From Siphonodentalium dalli (Eukaryota > Mollusca > Scaphopoda > Gadilida > Siphonodentaliidae): 64,000 bases of DNA. The translations under genes were made by a program, and so were the position numbers. The stretch is from contig CP136061.1 in NCBI GenBank assembly GCA_032622095.1, positions 190,284,369 to 190,348,368 of the forward strand, in the 5' to 3' direction. Below, piece by piece: positions 36,020-48,164 of this stretch (position 1 is the first letter of the stretch; every line of letters begins with the position of its first letter). The notes below the pieces were generated by a model, which saw only the letters and a program-made list of their open reading frames with translations, searched no databases and was not told the origin of the DNA.

Positions 36020-36630
36020 TATTTGCGCTCAAGCACAAATATTAAGTTTAAACACAAATCATTTGGGCTTAAGCGAATGTCATTTGCGCTTATGCACAAA
36101 TATGTGTCTATCAATTTGTTTGCGCTTAAGTGAAAATCATTTGCGCTTAAAGGTACTCAATCCGATAAAACTCCTCTCAATTACTATTTCAATGGCTTCG
36201 GGGGTCGAAAATATTTGATTCGAGTCGAGGAAGTCACCCATCAAAGCTCAGATTTGTTAGATATCAATTTTAGAAATCTATTATTTTTCATTATCGGGAA
36301 TACTTTCTGGCCCAGATCTCAGTCAAAATTGCGTTATTATTACCACTTGATTACCATCATTGTCTGTTTGAATAGAGTTTTGGTGTACAAATCTCGAGCA
36401 GGATACGAAATTGACGGCAATTATTAGTACTCATCTCGAGAACATAACAAATTTCAAAAATCAATATCTAATAACTCTGAGCTTTTTTACCCCCAAAGCC
36501 AAAGAAATAGTAATATAGGACCCTCTGATCGGATTGTTGTTGTTGGAATCTGTTGAGATGGGGACCCTCTGTTCGGATTGAGTACCTTTAAGTGTAAATA
36601 CTTTGCGCTTAAGCGCAAATACCTAACACT
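36020..36630. repeat. Array of TTTGCGCTTAAGCGCAAAT words, interrupted
   Basis: Repeats such as TTTGCGCTTAAGTG, TTTGGGCTTAAGCGAA and TTTGCGCTTATGCACAAAT lie on both sides of the K2 MITE. The 18-mer TTGCGCTTAAGCGCAAAT at about 36602 is a near-perfect palindrome. A further unit flanks the foldback element, near 37556. Confidence 0.7.
36147..36591. mobile_element. TTAA-flanked MITE, family K2, full copy
   Basis: It begins TTAAAGGTACTCAATCCG and ends CGGATTGAGTACCTTTAA, with arms of about 180 bp (TTACTATTTCAATGGCTTCG and its inverse). It sits inside a run of TTTGCGCTTAAG words, whose central TTAA it used as target and duplicated. Confidence 0.85.
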
Positions 36631-37113
36631 CCTTTACTTCCCTCTGATTGTGAATGATGGAGTCCATCTCATAGTATATTATTATGGGCCCATAGTAGTA
36701 GCCCATACAGACTCGAAAGTTGAAAAGTCAAAAGCATCTCTGTCTCTGGTGTCCCAAAAATTGGTGCCTCATTCCCAAATCTCTAGTATATTTTATTAAA
36801 GGGACATCTCCTGCACAAATATATACCATTTCCATGGTCATAGAAGGGGAATTAGGGGTTACGGGTAGCTTGCTTCCCTCGTGGTGTACATGTACTTATT
36901 GAATAGAAATAGGGGAAAAAACATATTTTCATATTATCAGCATCCCTGTCCCTAAGAATTTGTGCCTCCATCCCAGAGATCTATTACATTTTATAAAAGA
37001 GACATATCCTGTACAGATATATACCATTTTCATGGTCATAAAAGGTACTGGTATCTAGGGATCACTGGGGATTGCTTCCCTTGTATGATGGGCCTACAGG
37101 TATATAGACTTGC

Positions 37114-37558
37114 AAGCCTGCAAATAGCGTGTCTGTCATTTGTAGAATGAGGTCACAAGAGAGTGAATTTAGTGACGCTACACCGCATAGTGGGCTAGCA
37201 TCACTAAATTTACCATCTGGGAGCCTCATTCTGCTTAGGGCTCTCAACTGCTATGGAAGTCCTAGGATAAGATTGAAGTTCCCCAGTTGAAGTTGGTGAT
37301 GTTCACCCATTTGGAGCCTCGATTATGGATTTTATCTTCTGCAAATTAGGGGATATAGAAACTTCCCAGATGGGAAAACGTAACTAAAAACAATGTTAAT
37401 TTGATACCATAGTTACTTCCCGGAAAATGAGGCCTAAGCAGAATGAGGTCCCCAGAGGGTGAATTTAGTTATGCCAGCCCGCTATGCAGGGTAGCATCAC
37501 TAAATTCACCCTCTGTGGACCTCATTCTGCAAATGACAGACACGCTATTTGCAGGCTT
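37114..37558. mobile_element. Foldback MITE with long terminal inverted repeats
   Basis: The left arm starts AAGCCTGCAAATAGCGTGTC; the right arm ends with its complement, ...GCTATTTGCAGGCTT. The arms are about 125 bp, and each holds a smaller palindrome (GTGAATTTAGTGATGCTA and TAGCATCACTAAATTCAC). The centre is unrelated, with no ORF. Confidence 0.85.
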
Positions 37559-37610
37559 AAGCGCAAATGATTTGTGATTAAACGTAAAATGTTTAAATTC
37601 ATAAGTAATT

Positions 37611-38384
37611 GTATGTCATAATTTGCAAAATTCATAAGTAATTGTATGTCATAATTTGCAAAGTTCTGTCCAATTCTTGTTAAAATATGACTAGATTCAT
37701 AACGGTGATATTTGGTTAAATTTCATACCGAGTTATGTATAATCGAATTATTGAGGGATCGCGGGAGGGACTTGGATCATACGAATGACATATATTCATT
37801 GCTCCAATTATCTCTTAACATGAGCAATACAAAATGAAGTCACATTTCCGAACCAGTTCCATACAGCAGAACCTAAAATCGATATCTGATCATTCTCAGC
37901 TTTGATGGGTGGGTTCCTCAACTCAAATCACATATGTTTTACCCCGAAGCCAAGGAAATCGTAATATTCAAGCGTTAATTCGGATTATGCATCTTTAACT
38001 TTGTCGCGACAATTTCAATTGGTTCAATTTGTTTCGAAAATAATAAAGAAATATGTTAACATGTAAATGTCGGGTTGTCATCATCACGAACGTTAAATCA
38101 TGATCATGTTCACTCTCATTGTATGTCATAATTTGCAAAATTCATAAGTAATTGTATGTCATAATTTGCAAAGTTCTGTCCAATTCTTGTTAAAATATGA
38201 CTAGATTCATAACGGTGATATTTGGTTAAATTTCATACCGAGTTATGTATAATCGAATTATTGAGGGATCGCGGGAGGGACTTGGATCATACGAATGACA
38301 TATATTCATTGCTCCAATTATCTCTTAACATGAGCAATACAAAATGAAGTCACATTTCCGAACCAGTTCCATACAGCAGAACCT
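37611..38384. repeat. Identical 264-bp direct repeats around a copy of 35323-35568
   Basis: 37611-37874 and 38121-38384 appear identical (GTATGTCATAATTTGCAAAA ... CCATACAGCAGAACCT). The 246 bases between them, 37875-38120, appear identical to 35323-35568. By eye I find no mismatch in either comparison. Confidence 0.88.
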
Positions 38385-38659
38385 AATCTAGAAGATATTA
38401 GCGAAAAAAACGTCAAATTCCCTCTTTCAGCTGTCATTTTGACGACCATCTTGGGCTGGGAGTTCCAATTTTACCCTTAAAATGTGGCATTATATATCTC
38501 TCAGAGTCATACGAACTGAATATGCCTAATTTTAAATCGTATATTTCATGGTGAGATTAATTGCGACATTTATTAAATAATATAATCACGAAACGCTCTA
38601 TAAATTTGGAAAACCCCTTAAAAAAGGGGTTAAAGTGAAATTTCAGCGTGGCGCCATAT

Positions 38660-39815
38660 CTATCTATCTCATATGTATTCTGAAGACCTCTTGTCTGTTT
38701 GTCTGTTTATATGCATGTTTGTCTGTCATTTATACAAATCTACGATTCTCGACCGATCGGGACGAAACTTGGTACGTGTGTGTAGTTTGACCAGGCGGTG
38801 GACGTTGTCGTATTGGCGAGCCCGTGCGGCGCCCGTGCAGCGCATGCGCAGACGAGATCTCGGGAACGGGTGGAGCTATCGACTTGAAATTTCCTATGTG
38901 AATGTATCTTGCCCCGGATACGAATTTTATTGGGTCGCCGAGCACGTGCGACGCCAGCTTCGCGCATGCACAGACGAGATATCGGAAACGGGTGGAGCTA
39001 TCGACTTGAAACTTGGTATGTGAATGTATCTTGCCCCGGATACGAATTTTATCGGGTCGTCGAGCCCGTGCGACGCCAGCTTCGCGCATGCGCAGACCAG
39101 ATCTCGGAAACGGGTGGAGCTATCGACTTGAAATTTGTTTTTTGAATAGCCCGGACAACGTCGGGCTCATCGGCTAGTCTCATATATATTTTGAAGACCT
39201 CTGTCTGTCTGTCTGTTTGTCTGTATGTTTGTCTGTCATTTATACAAATCTACGATTCTCGACCGATCGGGACGAAACTTGGTACGTGTGTGTAGTTGGA
39301 CCAGGCGGTGGACGTTGTCGTATTGGCGAGCCCGTGCGGCGCCCAATTCGTGCATGCGCAGACGAGATCTCGGAAACGGGTGGAGCTATCGACTTGAAAT
39401 TTGCTATGTGAATGTAACTTGCCCCGGATACGAATTTTATCGGGTCGCCGAGTCCGTGCGACGCCAGCTTCGCGCATGCGCAGACGAGACTCGGAAACGG
39501 ATGGAGCTATCGACTTTAAATTTGCTATGTGAATGTATCTTGCCCCGGATACGAATTTTATCGGGTCGCCGAGCCCGTGCGACGCCAGCTTCGCGCATGC
39601 GCAGACGAGATCTCGGAAACGGATGGAGCTATCGACTTGAAATTTGCTATGTGAATGTATCTTGCCCCGGATACGAATTTTATCGGGTCGCCGAGCCCGT
39701 GCGACGTCAGCTTCGCGCATGCGCAGACCAGATCTCGGAAACGGGTAGAGCTATCGACTTGAAATTTGGTTTTTGAATAGCCCGGACAACGTCGGGCTCA
39801 TCGGCTAGTCTATCT
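38660..39815. repeat. GCCGATGAGCCCGACGTTGT repeat, inverse copies (two units)
   Basis: Each unit starts TGAAGACCTCTTGTCTGTTTG or similar, has CGACCGATCGGGACGAAACT and TGCGCAGACGAGATCTCGG, and ends GTCGGGCTCATCGGCTAGTC. It is the reverse complement of 19120-19985. Long Arg-rich frames on both strands result from the repeat. Confidence 0.85.
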
Positions 39816-39821
39816 ATCTAT

Positions 39822-40914
39822 CTATACTATATATTTTGAGACTTCGTATATATGTGTGTGTGTGTGTGTGTACTTCATAGAATCCAAAACGCGTGTACAG
39901 ATTGAGCTCAAACTTCCTATGTAAGTGTCAAATCTCACCGACACGACCGTGGTTGCGGTTTAGAGAAGCTCAGAGCACCCGTTCTCCAATCTCAAATCAC
40001 CGCAAAGGCACGGCGTGGGTTAATCAAGTCATTATTTAATGAGCGTTTGTTTTTGACGCATCTCTATAAAGAGCGTCTGTTTCCCATTCAACGTTATTAG
40101 CATCTGCATAGTTATACGGGAACGCAAACGTTATCGCTCGAAATTTATTCCCTGCGAGCACGGATGGCGCGCTTTGTTTTTACAGTATATACCTTTGGTA
40201 TATACCGAAATCATCCCAGATAATCACGAATATAGCATCAGATTTCTCCCCAGATATACCGTTATAAAGCTACTGGAATCTGCCAATCTACTATTAATAT
40301 GTGTGTATATATGTGGGTACTTCATAGAATCGAAAACGCGTGTAGGAACGGGCATCCCCACGGCAATGTCGGCAAATATATATGAGTGTGTCCTTTATAG
40401 ACTCGAACCGATTGAGCTCAAACTTGCTAAATATTTACTGGGAAATTCCAGGCAATGCCGATTGAGCTCAAACTTGCTAACTACGGGAAGTGTCATATAT
40501 ATGTGTGTGTCCTTTATAGACTCGAACCGATTGAGCTCAAACTTGCTAAATACGGGAAGTGTCATGGACGGGTTCATTGAAAAAAAAAAAAAAATCGGGT
40601 AAAATTGAAAAACAAAATTAAAAAGGCACAATTAACTCCTTGAAAAACCAAAAATAATCGGGTAAAATTTAAAAAAAAAAATTCAATTAAAAAATTAAAA
40701 AGCACAATTAACTCATTGAAAAACAAAATAATTAACTCATTGAAAAACAAAAAATTAAATTAAAATTGTCATGTTTCTGACTATTGCCGAAATTTGGTGC
40801 AAATGCAGCACAAGTGTCTCGGAACCTGTTGCAATTGCTTTTTCGAACAAAGCCATGGGACGAATGCCGCCAGTGGCGGGCTAACCTGCTAGTACTATAT
40901 ATTTTGAGACTTCC

Positions 40915-40956
<42 letters not shown>

Positions 40957-42031
40957 ACTTTATAGAATCGAAAACGGCTGGCTCGATTGAGTTCAAACTT
41001 CCCATCTAAGGGTAAAACCCCACGAACACCGTAGTTGTCGCGTTTTGGAGAAGCTCTGAGCACCCTTTATCCACTCCCAATCACCGCAAAGGCACGGCGG
41101 GGGTTAATCAAGTGATAATTTAATGAGCGTTTGTTTTTGACGCATCGCTATAAAGAGCGTCTGTTTACCATTCAACGTTATTAGCATCTGCAGAGAGATA
41201 TACGGGAACATTGAGTGGTTTCCTATGCGGGGAGATTTATTGGATGCCATAGTACTCTTACAACATCATTGTTATATAGTATGTATGGCACTTAGGTCAG
41301 GGCTTAGGGGGGTAGTTATAGGCATAATGCTTCTCAGAAATCCCGGTTACAAACGTATACGGGAACAAGTGCTTTCCTATTTTTGGAACGCAACACATGA
41401 TACCAAACAAAATTACGTCGCGTTGGTGATGGCGTTCACGACGGGATTAATTGACTGTCCGCTCTTTGTGAGGATGGGGTTCACGACGGGATTAACTTTG
41501 CGGGGACTATTGACCATCTCGTAAGGGTGGACAACCTCTGTCAGGGGCTGCTCAATGGCCACGGGCAGGTTTTAAAAAATCACACCTCTTCTGGGTCTGG
41601 GCGTGTATAGACATGAGCGTGTTGTGTTCCTAAGAACGCGGAGCGTGTTGTGTTCCTAAGAACGCGGATCGGATAAGTTTTTCCGCCCTAGGTAAGCTCA
41701 AACTTCGTATATAAGTGGCAAAAACACACGGGGATCGTCGACGTCGCATTGTGTGAAACATTCTTATGTCTGTCGTTCCTAGGAACGGGGGAATTTTTCA
41801 TCGGGTCAGTCTTAACCTTCAAACGGATACCCACAAATTATATATTGTGACCCCGACATGACCTTGACCTTGAAAATGATCAATTCAAGGTCAAATCGGG
41901 TAAAATATTGAAAAACCCAATATTAACTCATTGAAAAACACAAACAAAACATAAAACATTGTCATGTTTCTGACCAAGCACGCCAGTGGCGGGCTAACCT
42001 GCTAGTCTATACTATATATTTTGAGACTTCC

Positions 42032-42067
<36 letters not shown>

Positions 42068-43112
42068 ACTTTATAGAATCGAAAACGGCTGGCTCGATTG
42101 AGTTCAAACTTCCCATCTAAGGGTAAAAACCCACGAACACCGTAGTTGTCGCGTTTTGGAGAAGCTCAGAGCACCATTTCTCCCTTCCCAAATCACCGCA
42201 ATCGGCACCGCGGTGGTTAATCAAGTCATAATTTAATGAGCGTTTGTTTTTGACGCATCGCTATAAAGAGCGTCTGTTTACCATTCAACGTTATTAGCAT
42301 CTGCAGAGAGATATACGGGAACATTGAGTGGTTTCCTATGTGGGGAGATTTATTGGATGCCATAGTACTCTTACATCATCATTGTTATAGTATGTATGAC
42401 ACTTAGGCCAGGGCTTATGGGGGGTAGTTATAGGCATAATGCTTCTCAGAAATCCCGGTTACAAACCAACACTCACAATTTCGTATTTACGCAGCAGAGA
42501 GATATACGGGAACAAGTGCTTTCCTATTTTTAGAACGCAACACATGATACCAACCAAAATTACGTCGCTGGGGTTCACGACGGGATTAATTGACTGTCCG
42601 CTCTTTGCGAGGATGGGGTTCACGACGGGATTAACTTTGCGGGGACTATTGACCATCTCGTAAGGGTGGACAACCTCTGTCAGGGGCTGCTCAATGGCCA
42701 CGGGCAGGTTAAAAAAAATCATACCACTTCTGGGTCTGGGCGTGTATAGACATTAGCGTGTTGTGTTCCTAAGAACGCGGAGCGTGTTGTGTTCCTCAGA
42801 ACGCGGATCGGGTAAATTTTTCCGCCATAGGTGAGCTCAAACTCCGTATATAAGTGTAAACCACTCTTATGTCTGTCGTTCCTAGGAACGGGGGAATGTT
42901 TCATCGGGTCAGTCTTAACCTTCAAACGGGTACCCACAAATTATATATTGTGACCCCGACATGACCTTGACCTTGAAAATGATCAATTCAAGGTCAAATC
43001 GGGTAAAATATTGAAAAACCCAATATTAACTCATTGAAAAACACAAACAAAACATAATACATTGTCATGTTTCTGACCAAGCACGCCAGTGGCGGGCTAA
43101 CCTGCTAGTCTA
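39822..43112. repeat. Three tandem 1.1-kb repeat units
   Basis: TACTATATATTTTGAGACTT starts units at about 39826, 40895 and 42011. Each has a GT or TA microsatellite, GAATCGAAAACGGCTGGCTC-like bases and TAATGAGCGTTTGTTTTTGACG, and ends CAGTGGCGGGCTAACCTGCT. The second and third units are very alike; the first is diverged and shorter. No ORF is conserved between units. Confidence 0.85.
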
Positions 43113-43309
43113 ATATAAAAGAAGATGTACATATGTGCAAAGTTTCATGCTTTAGTAACAATTTGAACAATTGCCTTGAAAATTTGACTTAATCTACTCC
43201 ACTATGTCCTATATATTATAGTGAATATTTATCGTCGTTTGATTTGCACCGAATTAACTCATATTCCAAATCGTCACATCGACATGACATTGGGAACTCT
43301 CATGTTTAT

Positions 43310-44165
43310 TTCTATATTTCTGACGTCACGGATTTTGCGAACAAAATTGGTGGCCAGCTCCCCTAGCGTTAATTTACGAATTGCTTATAGGTTTGTGTTT
43401 TAATCATTAATTTCAAATGAGCTCATTGGTTTGACCTGAAATAGTTGATTCCGCTATTAGATATTAGTTTGATAACGATAATCATTGATCGTGGGAAATA
43501 GTATATTGGTTTAAAATATGTCTATTGATTATTAGTTTTACAATAAGGTCTATTAATTTTACAATAAGTTATTAATTTTACAATAAGTTAATGACGGTTT
43601 TAGATATAGGTTTTACAATAAGTTATTAGTTTTACAATAAGGTCTATTCATTTTACAATAGGTTATTAGTTTTACAATAAGTTAATTACGGTTTTATTTA
43701 TTAGTTTTACAATGAGTTATTAGTTTTACAATAAGGTATATTAGTTTGATAACGATAATCACTGATCGTGGGAAATCGTCTATTGGTTTGAAATATGGCT
43801 ATTGAAACGAAATGTACGTTTACTGAATATGAGCAAAGCTGTATTAATTGTTTGTTATTAGATATTAGTTGAACAATGAATACTATTAAATTAAAATAGA
43901 ACATTAATTTTGCATCGCTCAACGTTGATTGTGAATCTATATCTGTTAACACGTAATTGTCTCTTATTGAATCAAAGAACGACCATTGGTTTGAAAATGG
44001 AGACTATTGTTTTGAAATAGATTGTAGTTGTTTTCACAAACCACCATTAACTTTTATTTCATGTAATTTCCGACCGAATGGCTGCCCATATTTACCAAGG
44101 CTCAAATAGAATTAGTGGACGAGGTTGATAAATTACGTATACAATAGGACGAGTGTGATATACGT
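43310..44165. repeat. About 0.9-kb element, copy 2 (inverted relative to 30955-31830)
   Basis: It reads AATTGGTGGCCAGCTCCCC and TAGCGTTAATTT at the left, then many TTTTACAATAAGTTATTAG words, and finally GAACGACCATTGGTTTG, CCGACCGAATGGCTGCCCA and GAGGTTGATAAATT at the right. The order and strand are the inverse of copy 1. Confidence 0.78.
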
Positions 44166-44280
44166 TTTATCACGTGACATGATCAAATAAACGCGAAGTA
44201 TTCATCGAAAACATATATCATAAAATGCAGCCATCGCAAGTCATTTAAAGAACAGCGTGAATTCATTGCACGCGCTGATA

Positions 44281-44575
44281 TTAAAGGTACTCAATCCGAT
44301 CAGACGCTCCTAAATTACTATTTCATTGGCTTCGGGGGTAAAAAAATTAAAAAATTATTCGAATCGAGGAACCCACCCATCAAAGCTCAGAGTGATTAGA
44401 TATCGATGTTTGAAGTTTGTTAATTGTTTTAGATCTGGGCCAAAACTTCAACAGATCCACGAGCTCAAACGGAAATTGTGGTTGTAAGATTGATAACTCT
44501 AAAATTCAGTGGTTACTATTAACAATAATAACCATTTGATTTTAGAGTTATCCATCTTACAACCGCAATTGAAAT
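44281..44575. mobile_element. K2-family MITE arm with a terminal hairpin
   Basis: It starts TTAAAGGTACTCAATCCG. After about 190 bases it meets TTGTGGTTGTAAGATTGATAA, whose inverse, ATCCATCTTACAACCGCAAT, lies at 44548-44568. No right arm follows. The block at 57426-57640 is a matching single arm. Confidence 0.7.
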
Positions 44576-45545
44576 GCTGCGCGACTTGTGGTCTCATTAA
44601 TATTTTCGACGTACACTTCCGAACGTTGTCGTTCTCAGTCCTGACACAGAGATTGTTGTTGAAAAGTTCCCTCTGCAACACGAAATAAAGAACTAAACTG
44701 AAACATTTCTCAACGAATACTTAACATTATTCCGCTTCGTAACGCATCTCCGTGAACGTTTCCACTTTCTAATCGAACCATTGTAGTTCAGTTCCCATGC
44801 AACTTGCAGACATATAACTGTGTCGTGAACTTTAACCCCCCAGGACAATGGTTTGAGTAACAGATGGGCCGCTAAGAGATTTTTAATGCGTAATAATTGC
44901 GATACAATACACTACTCATGCTGGATATCCAAACACATTATATATGGAGAGGTGTTTGCGGACACGACTGGTCTCCCCCGAAATGTTCATACTACAATAG
45001 GGTGAAATTGTTCACATAACTTGATCTGCAAACCAACAATTAGTGCGAAGTTTTTTAGACCGACGTTCGTAATTTGTTATACTTTTGGTCAAATATTTGT
45101 TTTGTTTAAACATACTTTATTCGGATTATTCCAACACAAGGACAATACATACAGATACATAAAAAACATAACAAATTAATTGTATAGTTGACATAAAATT
45201 GTTGGTGTATGTTATCGGAGATTTGCAGGCATGTTATATCGGTTGGAAACGGTGACGACAGTATAGTAAGCTATAAGCTTTTTTTGGTCGTTCCGCCCAC
45301 TTAGGAAAATGCTACCCAATATTTTTAAAATGGTAATATGTATACAATATATTGGTACCTGGCTGTCTCATGGATACCTCACTCAGACAGCATGGGACCA
45401 ATATCTTGTATCTGGTCGCTGCTATTTGATTGGGTATTTAGTGGCTGATTGATTATATGTTCGTTATAATGTATTGAAATTGTATGATAGGTAGATGTGA
45501 CGTTAGGAGGTGTGAAGAGTATATGATGGGTTATAAGGAACTTCG
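44576..45545. other. Gene-free stretch
   Basis: I recognise no gene. The frames are short and without domain features. Confidence 0.3.
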
Positions 45546-45567
45546 GCATGGAGAGGAATAACGAGGA

Positions 45568-45680
45568 TGAGAAAGAGAGAGAGAGAGAGAGAGAGAGGGG
45601 GGAGAGAGAGAGAGAGGGGAGAGAGGGAGAGAGAGAGAGAAAGAGAGAGAGAGAGAAAGAGCGAGAAAGAGAGAGAGATA
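45568..45680. repeat. (GA)n microsatellite
   Basis: GAGAGAGA runs are interrupted by GGGG and AAAG. The Glu/Arg and Ser/Leu frames on the two strands are artefacts of it. Confidence 0.95.
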
Positions 45681-45759
45681 TTAGGAAGATGAGGAGTAGG
45701 AAGATGAATATTTTGACCAGAATGGCCATGCATCAGATTGAAATTTGCAAGATGGTTTC

Positions 45760-45764
<5 letters not shown>

Positions 45765-45845
<81 letters not shown>
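45765..45845. repeat. (TA)n microsatellite, about 40 repeats
   Basis: This is an uninterrupted TATATA run. Ile/Tyr frames on both strands are artefacts. Confidence 0.97.
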
Positions 45846-45846
<1 letters not shown>

Positions 45847-47444
45847 CAGATGGAAAGCCTGAGGTATCAATTGAAAAGTTTCAACCGAAAGCGGATGCAA
45901 ATGTGGATATCGAGTTTGGTCTTTTTCGAAATGTACATGGGGTGGTGTTGGTGTAGTAGTTGAAACAATCAAGTTGGACACCCAGCGGAGCCCCTCTAGC
46001 CACATAACCACCTATTGCAAATGATGCGCTGAAAGTTCGTTCTTTCCTTTTTTTTTTTGACTGTCCGGCTATGGACTGAGAATTGGTACACGGTGGTATT
46101 GTCTCTCAATGTCCATCTCCGGATCCACCCGATGATAGGATACAGCATATAGTGCACACTCCTCGAACCGCTCTGCCAACTGCACGAACTTTCTTCTCCG
46201 GTTGCTGTAGCCTATCCCATACTTCCTCGTGTCTTAGTTTGAATTGCGCGGCAAATTGAACGAGCATTGTTTTCATTTATACATCAGTTAGATCAGCATA
46301 ATATTTAGGCGTTGATTGTTATTGGTGGCGGGTGCGTTGCGAGCGCTGCTTCTTCGCTGCACCATATATACATGCAGCGGGGTGATCGAGGGGTTTCCAA
46401 GTCATCATCAGACAAGAAAACCATAGTCAGAAATGGTAACGCCACCAAGATTATAGTATTACATATAAATAGAAATTATAAAAAATACATAAAATATTTT
46501 GATAACAATTGCGTTTAAACAAGTAATCCTTCAAATTATTACTAACAAAGCAAGTAAACGACTGTGGGGTCACTCAACAGATTATACAGACTTGGACTTA
46601 GTATACTGTAAATACTAAAATTTAAATGAAATAATTAAAAGATTAAATTTAACAAGTAGTAAAAGTTAATTTTCTCATTAATATTATTTTTTTTGGTTAA
46701 ATAAAGCAATAATTTAAATGTAACATTTGGGTTTTTTTAAATGATTGACCGTGGCTCTTCCAATAATTGCGCCGCTGACCTGGTCAATTGTTCTTAAGAA
46801 GTTGTTTTGAGAATTACTATGGAGGGAAATAGTTATGGCTGTGGCTTCGCAAGTAATTAACTTGGTGACGTGATGTTAACAAATCTGAACTCCAGTAAAC
46901 CAAGGACGCTCCATACCAAATATAAGGTAAATTAATAATTCTTTAGAAGTTGTTTTAAGATTTACTATGGAGGGAAAGAATTGTGGTGCTGGCTTCGCAA
47001 CTATTTGACCTCATTGTAACAAATATAAATATTAGTCACTCAGGCAATAGATGTATCTATTCTGTATATTAAGTTATTGGGTCTTACGTGTCTTGAGATG
47101 TCTAAATTGTTTTCGATGGACAGATCGCACAAGGGACCCACGCCATTCTTCTGTTGGGGTTCCAATTGTTGGCTTATTAAATATGCACATATGCTTAAGA
47201 TACAGTCGCGCGCGAAGCACACTCCCGTAAGTCGGGTTTTGGATCCCAGTTAATGAAAATATCATTCAAATAATCGGTTTCCCCCAATAAACATCCATAT
47301 ATTCAATATACATGTTTTGGAGCAGAATTAGGCAGTCCATATTGGACGCCATCATGGAATTTATTTTGTTTTGTTTTAATTTTCACATATATTTATTAGT
47401 TATGTGGATGGAGTTCTCATTAAACCTCACACCCTTATATTGGT
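45846..47444. other. Gene-free stretch with a diverged 150-bp duplication
   Basis: AGAAGTTGTTTTGAGAATTAC ... ATGGAGGGAAATAGTTATGG at about 46797 recurs, diverged, at about 46947. Nothing else is recognised. Confidence 0.4.
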
Positions 47445-47937
47445 TACAGTAATGCCCAAAGTAATTGACCACTTAACCACATCAGACTTATTGGTAATTT
47501 TTCAGGATTTAAAATCCTGAAAAATTACAAATAATTCTGCTCTGGTTAAGTAGTCAATTACTTTGAACATTACTGTATGAGGATTGAGTTATCATTAAAC
47601 CTCAAATCCTTATATTGGTTACAGTAATGCCCAAAGTAATTGACCACTTAACCACAGCAGAATTATGGGTATTTTTTCAGCATTTAAAATCCTGATAAAT
47701 TACCCATTATTCTGCTGTGCTTAAGTGGTCAATTACTTTGAACATTACTGTATGAGGATTGAGTTATCATTAAACCTCAAATCCTTATATTGGTTACAGT
47801 AATGCCCAAAGTAATTGACCACTTAACCACAGCATAATTATGGGTAATTTTTCAGGATTTAAAATCATGAAAAAATACCCATAATTTTGCTGTGGTTAAG
47901 TGATCAATTACTTTGGACATTACTGTATGTAGATGGA
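47445..47937. repeat. Tandem array of three Tc1/mariner-type MITE palindromes, period 175 bp
   Basis: CAGTAATGCCCAAAGTAATT occurs at 47447, 47622 and 47797, exactly 175 bases apart. Each unit is a near-perfect palindrome of about 134-143 bp ending CATTACTGTA, plus a shared spacer with ATTAAACCTCAAATCC. Confidence 0.92.
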
Positions 47938-48164
47938 GTTAAACCTCACAACAGTGTGTTGGGGATTTGGACCTTGACTTGGGACCTTTGGTTTTTAACT
48001 CAACAAATGCGCGTACACCATATACACAAATTTCTTATGTAACCAGAGTTTTTCTTGGATAAGATGAGTTTGAAGCCTGCTAACATTTCAAAATGTTGTC
48101 AGTTTTGTATTCTCTGCAGCGGAACTCGACGCATTGAAGCAAAAGTTACAAGAGATAAAATGTG

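Noticed and set aside
38673-39776. Arg-rich ORFs up to 183 codons on both strands
   Set aside because: The frames are open on both strands of the same tandem repeat; they show no coding domain and are copied elsewhere.
45379-46011. Ser/Leu, Glu/Arg and Ile/Tyr ORFs
   Set aside because: They are produced by the GA and TA microsatellites.
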